Of a DNA stretch of 64,000 bases, positions 58,380-64,000 are shown one piece after another. A program made the position numbers and the translations under genes. The stretch is from Apostichopus japonicus (Eukaryota > Echinodermata > Holothuroidea > Aspidochirotida > Stichopodidae), in NCBI RefSeq assembly GCF_037975245.1, contig NC_092568.1, forward strand, positions 33,698,501 to 33,762,500. Direction: 5' to 3'. The notes beneath the pieces were generated by a model. That model was given only the letters and a program-made list of their open reading frames with translations, did not search any database and was not told the DNA's origin. The stretch's first letter is position 1; each line of letters opens with the position of its first letter.

Positions 58380-60586
58380 TCTTAGTTGAAGACTTGAGAA
58401 AGTATTTCAGTATTGTCACAATGGACTAGCTCTTCCAGCTAAAATTTTCAATCAAATCAGGGAGGCCAATTAAGAATGTACCAACTTTAATGTGAAGAAA
58501 TCTTGCTTGCCCTTGAAGTACAGCACCTGTTTGAAAATGAGAGGCATAAAAAAGTTTTGCATTAAACAAAGCAAAGGCACTACCATGGAAAGTTAAACTC
58601 TAATTCAAGTGCTTTCATAATGTGCAATTTAACAGAAACAGTTCATTAGTGTTGAACAGGAGGCCAGGTTTAGTTAGCAAGGAAATCCTCCTACAGGAGT
58701 CTTCGAAGTCAGTGACTCTTTGTTGGTAACTGTAGTGAAATATATTTATCATGACAAGATAAGGACACAAATGATTGTCTGGATTTGCAAGAAAAGGCAA
58801 GCAGGTTTTTTAAATTCAAAGTGGCTGTCAAATTAGGCACCTTGATGTGTAGTACACCATGTGCACCACATGTCTATGCCAATAATATAAAACAGCCACT
58901 ATAATCTAGAAACACAGGCCTGTACATAGTACATGTATCTTACAGTACTCAATTACACTTGAACACTGACCTGTATGTGTACCTTATTTACTAGGGTAAG
59001 TCTATGGTTAAAGCTGTACACTCATCAATCCAGATGATTCATATTCTCCCAACATAGTTAAGTTTAGCTCTTCCTCGCACCCCCACAGATTAGTCTCATT
59101 CCCCCACAGCTATCTTTCTAACACAACAAGTAGCTTGCCAACAATTTTCAAAGAATACAGTATCCTGAGTACCTTGCAGTAATTATAGAATGCTGTACAA
59201 TGTTTTGTGTTTAAAGAACGCAAGAGCGGTTATTAAGTCTGGGAGGAGGATTATATCAGTTAACTTAGAACAAGACGCCTTAACATTTTAGAACGATTTA
59301 GTTCCATAAGTCCGCTTGCACGATTAACATACTGCGCAGGCTTAAAAAGGTTATATCAGCTGTTCAAATTTCCCTGTGGTTTGCTGTTGTTACATGTGCT
59401 GTACTAATTATACTACTCCGTACACCACTGCACATAAAAAGTTTACTGTATCAAACCAGTCCGTACCACTACCAGTACATGTGCGGCACGTGTGCATGTA
59501 GAAAATGTGAGGAGCGGAACTGTGGGCTATTGTGTGAGTGTATGTACACACTATGCGTACACAGCCTTACCACGGATTGAGACGATAATCGTTTCTTGCA
59601 GTTAAATTTCGTCTGAATTAGTTGTAATTTTGTTGATTCTACAGTTGTTTTGTTATGGTTCTGAGCAATTATGACTTGAAATTTGTTAAAATAATCATAA
59701 AACTGTCCATCATATGAATAAGTGCAATTTGTTATGGAAGGTAATAGGCTACTAACATATGTTCATGAAAATCTATATCTAGCGTTTTCTGGGGTTTTAC
59801 TTTTGCAAATCTAGCGTTTTTGGGGCATATGCCGCTGGTAACGCTGACTACATTGTTCAATTCACAGTAGTTACCACACCAATCACATCATAATAATGTG
59901 TCCAATACTTTCACATAATACTTTTATAACTTGGGCAGTACGTGTAGGCCTAAGCTGGCGGGCTTATTACAGAATCACTTATAATATGCACTTGGATCCT
60001 ACATACGTTCAATGCAGTGCATTGCTGCAGTGCAAAGAAAACGTCAAACTAAACGTAAATTGCTTAGGCCTATGGAGATTGCTTCCATAGCATACACTAC
60101 GCCAGTAGTCATGTGATGATAATGTTGTTAGTAATATTTATCCGCCATTACCTTTGACTATTTGGAAAGGCGAAATTCGGTTGTTGCCGTGTATTTCCGC
60201 AATAATACTAACTTTGCTACACTAATTGGGCAGTTTGTTGTAAGCTGACTTTGTTTGGACGAAATGACTGGTTCCAAAATCAGGCATATCAATGCAAAAG
60301 CTTTGTGTTACGCTTACGTTAGGCTAACCGCAGAGTTTAACACGAGGCCTCTTCCGCTAATGATCAGTAAGATGTTCAGAATAATGTGATATAATTGCAT
60401 CAAAATTAGAAAATATTTATTTTAACTACCTAAAAATAACATACATCATAGTACTAAACAAAACACATGACAACTTACCTTGATTTTCCAAAATATCAAC
60501 AAATATGTCCATAAATTAGAAAGAGCAGTTGTGTCTTATCTTGCATGTCTTGGTCGTTGCGTCGCTCTGGTACTACATAGTATAGT
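58380..60586. other. no recognisable gene
   Basis: Short frames only. No conserved motif on either strand. Confidence 0.5.
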
Positions 60587-61063
60587 CAGTATTGCGAAGT
60601 TCGGCATACTGCGAAGTTCGGACCACCCTAAGAAATACACGATTTTACCATGAAAACCTAGAGGAAGAGTCAAATTTCACCAAAAAGTACGAAGCTACAG
60701 TTATTTTCTCTCCAAAATGACCCGTGTGCAATAAATTACTTACATATTTGTCGATAAAATGACGAAGATCTATGAAGTCTGTTATAATTACTGAAAGAGC
60801 AACTGCGCCACCAATTTTATCACCAGCGCCACACTGTGGGTTGCGTGTCCGAACTTCGCAATACTCTAGCAAAGAAATACCAGTTCCACAATCACGAAGA
60901 ATCTTCTTGGAAAACAACGTGAAAACAGTTTGCAGGAAAGAAAGTTTGGCCGTGTATCGTACTATAACAAAATTCTCCCACCATATGAAGTATATTTTCA
61001 AATGATTTATACCAGAAGATTTAGTTTTGGGGTGTTTTAAGTCTTAAGTGTCCGAACTTCGAA
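60587..61063. mobile_element. inverted-repeat element with repeated GCGAAGTTCGG
   Basis: GCGAAGTTCGG is present twice at the left (60594, 60611). It appears inverted at 60850 (CCGAACTTCGCAATACT, complement of the left edge), with a further CCGAACTTCGAAG at 61052. Boundaries are uncertain: the unit is either 60587-60866 or up to 61063. Confidence 0.5.
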
Positions 61064-62100
61064 GTCACCATCCTACTAACTGAATGGCATGGGCAGTACT
61101 TCTACGAAAGGCAGTTCGCACAATTACGAGGCGGGTAGTTTAATCGCTATGTAGAGTTGTAGAATCACTAGTTGATCACTCTTAATACTTGGAAACAATC
61201 TGTAAATGTACGTGTCACGTTAGTATTTCGACCAACTACAACATTCTTAATCTACTCACGATGAGTAACTTCGTTCACATCGTTTATTGTAAGCATTAAG
61301 GAAGTATCGAAACTCAATGCATGAGTAAGTTTACGAATTAGATCAATGAGTTGACTACCTTAGAATTCGGCGTCTAGCATCTGTACACATTGCCCCATGT
61401 ATTTTCAGTACTGATTAAAATTTGCAAGTACATGTATGCGCATATTTTGTGAAATAAGAGTCGCACTACGAGTTGAGGTGCATCCCTACTCATTAAAGGT
61501 ATAACACCTTACTAACAGACGAGTAAGCAGATTTTCTGTGTAGGAAAATTGGTTTCCCAAAAACGATTTAGAATCATCCGCGCGAAAATCAATCTTTAGA
61601 TTTGGAGGGTGTCACATTAATCTTTGGAAGTTTCAACTTCATAATTATGACTCATTTTTAATCTGTTTTTGATATGAACAGTTGAATTAGTTGGAACAAG
61701 TCGAAATTTCAACATAGGGAATTCTTAGAAAACGTCACTACTGAAAATATCACGTAGGCCTAGCGGGTGAAATACATAATTACACATGGCAACGTTCAAG
61801 TATACCTGAGCCTAGATCTATAGGGGCCTATTGAATGAACAAAATGAATGCTTCCACCTTGATTTATTTAACATTAAAGGGAAAGCTCGGTTAGCTAATC
61901 AAGCTTATCTACCAGAAGCCCTGGCAAATATAAAAACTACAAGCAGAACAAAAAGAATGTAGTCAAATTAAAAATAAAATAGAATACAAACGGAAACAAT
62001 AAGACGACATTGAAAAGGAAAAAACATACCAAATTTGAAAAAAAAATGGCATAAATACAACATGGAACAATCAATGAAAAGAAATCAAGTGCATAAGAAA
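61064..62100. other. no recognisable gene; LINE 3'UTR at right edge
   Basis: The part next to 62100 is probably the A-rich 3'UTR of the decayed LINE on the minus strand. Nothing else recognised. Confidence 0.45.
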
Positions 62101-62690
62101 TTAGTTAAAGTCCTGGACAAAACCTTTAAAGGTATTTAAGGAGTTGGCATTCTTACATTCCGCTGATAAGTCGTTCCACTCACTAGCAGCAACATATGAA
62201 CGTGTTTTCAGATGATACTGGGTATTACCACGTTTTTTCGAGTGAGGACCAGTTCAAAGTTTTAAAAAGATCTTCAGATCTAACATCAAATGTTGCATTG
62301 AGAAAAATTCTTTGTTGCAGCCTTCTGTATCCGACTAAGTCCGAGAACATTTCTGACATTACCCATACCCCATACTTAACTACAATACTAAAGCATCGGT
62401 TAAACATACTGTATCCATTTTAAAATAGCTGCAACGTTATTCGTATCAATGAATGGTTTTATACGTCTTAGTAAAGCCAATCTACTGGAAAGTAGCTTAC
62501 AAACAGAATCGACTTGTTTATTCCAGGATAATTTATTGTCAACTTTTACGCTAAAAATCTATTCGCTGCAAACATTTTCAATTAAAAAAAAATCTTCGAC
62601 GGTAATATTTAATTTGTTCGGAATGGATTTCAGCCTTCGTCTTGAACCAATCAACATGCTGTTAGTTTTATTACTATTTATAACCGATAT
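62101..62690 (-). pseudogene. decayed LINE reverse transcriptase C-terminus
   Basis: Read on the minus strand in several frames, the typical C-terminal LINE blocks appear in the right order. SMLIGSRRRLKS is just below 62665, VDNKLSWNKQVDSVCKLLSS near 62550-62490, RRIKPFIDTNNVAAILKWIQ near 62465-62415, then YRRLQQRIFLNATF and SEDLFKTLNWSSLEK near 62330-62240. SYVAASEWNDLSAECKNANS then runs to a stop at 62101-62103. At least two frameshifts and one stop break it, so it is a dead 5'-truncated copy. It is not close to the LINE at 34.5 kb. Confidence 0.75.
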
Positions 62691-63514
62691 ATTTTTCTAT
62701 CTAAGATTTGTACGTAATACAAGATGCATAACTTACAGATTTTTGCTTACTGACGATGAGGCGTCTGCAGTACAGGATTGCTTGACAATGCACACTCGGA
62801 ACGCGACTGTAATGCAACTAACCGAGTCGTGTGATTTTGGAATCCACAGATGAGGTGTTGCTGTATTGTGAAACTCGGAATTCCCCCGTGTCGTAATTGC
62901 CTACAAGGTGGCGTCACGCATATGCAACATGTCTCCTCTCCAAGCGGTTGTTTTATTATACTAGCAGATATACCCGCATATAAAATATGCCAATATACTG
63001 GTTGTATAGTTATGGCTGTTATGGCTGTAACTATGGCTGCTCTTTGTGAAATTGTACCGATTGAAAGGTGAAGAGGCATTATTAGATAGAATTAGGGGCT
63101 GTGCCTGTGGCAGGGAGGCGGTGAAATATTGGTCAATTTTTTGACCAGTATTTCATGACCAATATTTCATAACCAATATTTCATGACCAATATTACATGA
63201 CATTACATCTTTGTCATGTAATGACAAAGATGTCATTACATCCTTCAGACAATGTAACAAATGAGAACATATATCTACATTCACTGCAACTAAGTCTGCA
63301 CCCTTCAGGTAATGTAACAGATGAAATTTGGTACCTGTCAAGCTAAATACAGTAGTCAGTAACATGTTGTCTCTTTACTGTGGCTATCACTAAGCATTCA
63401 CTGTTCATAGCATACTGTGTATACCATTGAAAACTATGCAAGATTTTTCAGTAGAACACTTAACCCCAGTAGACTATTGACAGTACTGTCCTTCTTGAAA
63501 AGTCATATGGTTAT
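62691..63514. other. no recognisable gene; short palindromic repeats
   Basis: Four close copies of GACCAATATTTCAT-like words and the palindromic ATGACAAAGATGTCAT lie at 63130-63245. No gene. Confidence 0.5.
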
Positions 63515-64000
63515 CAGGGGCGGATCCAGGATTTTGAGAAAGGGGGGGCCGACATCCCGATGGTAGCACTTTAGTGATCTGCGTCCTGGGGAGGGGTCTA
63601 GGGGGAGGGGCACCCTCCCCCTTGGAAATTTTTGGTTAATTGTGAGTGCTTAGATGCAAAATGGTGAAACATTTCGCCAAAAACTAGAAAAACCAGAAAC
63701 GTTGCAGACACGCTTTTTTGTGCACATATTTTTGCTCGATAGACACATATTTAAGAACGCTCAACAGTGCATGTACAATGGATACACTATTATAGCGTCG
63801 ATTCGTTTTTTCTTTTGCGCGAAAATTATGACGCCAGATTCACCCCAAGAAAAAACATAAAACAAGATATGTTCAATGAGATAATTATGATATACTTATT
63901 AATGAAAGGGGGGTGTAGGCGGTTTTACACTATCTAACGCAACGTAGTCGCCAAGAACCTGAAGTATTTTTAAGGGAGGGCCCGATAATAAGCGGAAACG
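63515..64000. mobile_element. hAT-like element cut by the window end
   Basis: It begins CAGGGGCGGATCCAGG and has GAGGGGTCTAGGGGGAGGGG, then TTAGATGCAAAATGGTG, blocks shared with the element at 2176-2554. The right end is outside the window. Confidence 0.65.

Noticed and set aside
62449-62853. Plus-strand 134-residue frame
   Set aside because: It is the antisense of the decayed LINE reverse transcriptase.

Overview
This is a eukaryotic genomic window: AT-rich, intron-containing, very rich in repeats and carrying no bacterial features. I infer a marine invertebrate deuterostome, most likely an echinoderm (sea cucumber or relative). The basis is gene structure and repeat flavour (many short hAT-type elements with G-rich ends, tRNA-headed SINEs, a CR1/L2-type LINE ending in ATTGAA repeats); I could not check the species.

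The main gene is an ABC transporter of the ABCC10/MRP7 type on the minus strand. It runs from the start codon at 31680 to the stop at 8054. I resolved 17 coding exons whose splice phases all match, giving about 1573 residues with both transmembrane halves and two complete nucleotide-binding domains. Its introns hold most of the DNA from 8 to 30 kb. The largest, between coding exons 1 and 2, carries a 2.84-kb terminal-inverted-repeat transposon (26494-29334) with an array of 11 copies of a GTTATGGACGGAA motif.

From 34.5 to 37.3 kb lies a fairly young non-LTR retrotransposon. Its 5' end looks like the 5' end of U2 snRNA and its reverse transcriptase frame has one frameshift. From 40291 to 46258 two copies of the same hAT-like element, in the same orientation, enclose about 3.9 kb of other DNA. 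The 8-bp target duplication lies only at the outer ends, so the block looks like one composite unit. One of the two copies was later hit by another small transposon, and the other copy preserves the empty site.

Two minus-strand paralogs encode tandem arrays of ubiquitin-like domains. The one at 54370-56040 is intact (556 residues, six domains). The one at 46347-48061 has an in-frame stop and a frameshift. In both, the first complete domain keeps the C-terminal RGG and the Ile44 patch residue of ubiquitin but has lost Lys48 and Lys63. This family is the best candidate here for something undescribed.

The rest is SINEs, small inverted-repeat elements, tandem repeats, microsatellites, a decayed LINE fragment (62101-62690), a zinc-finger gene fragment (57823-58379), and long stretches in which I recognise no gene.
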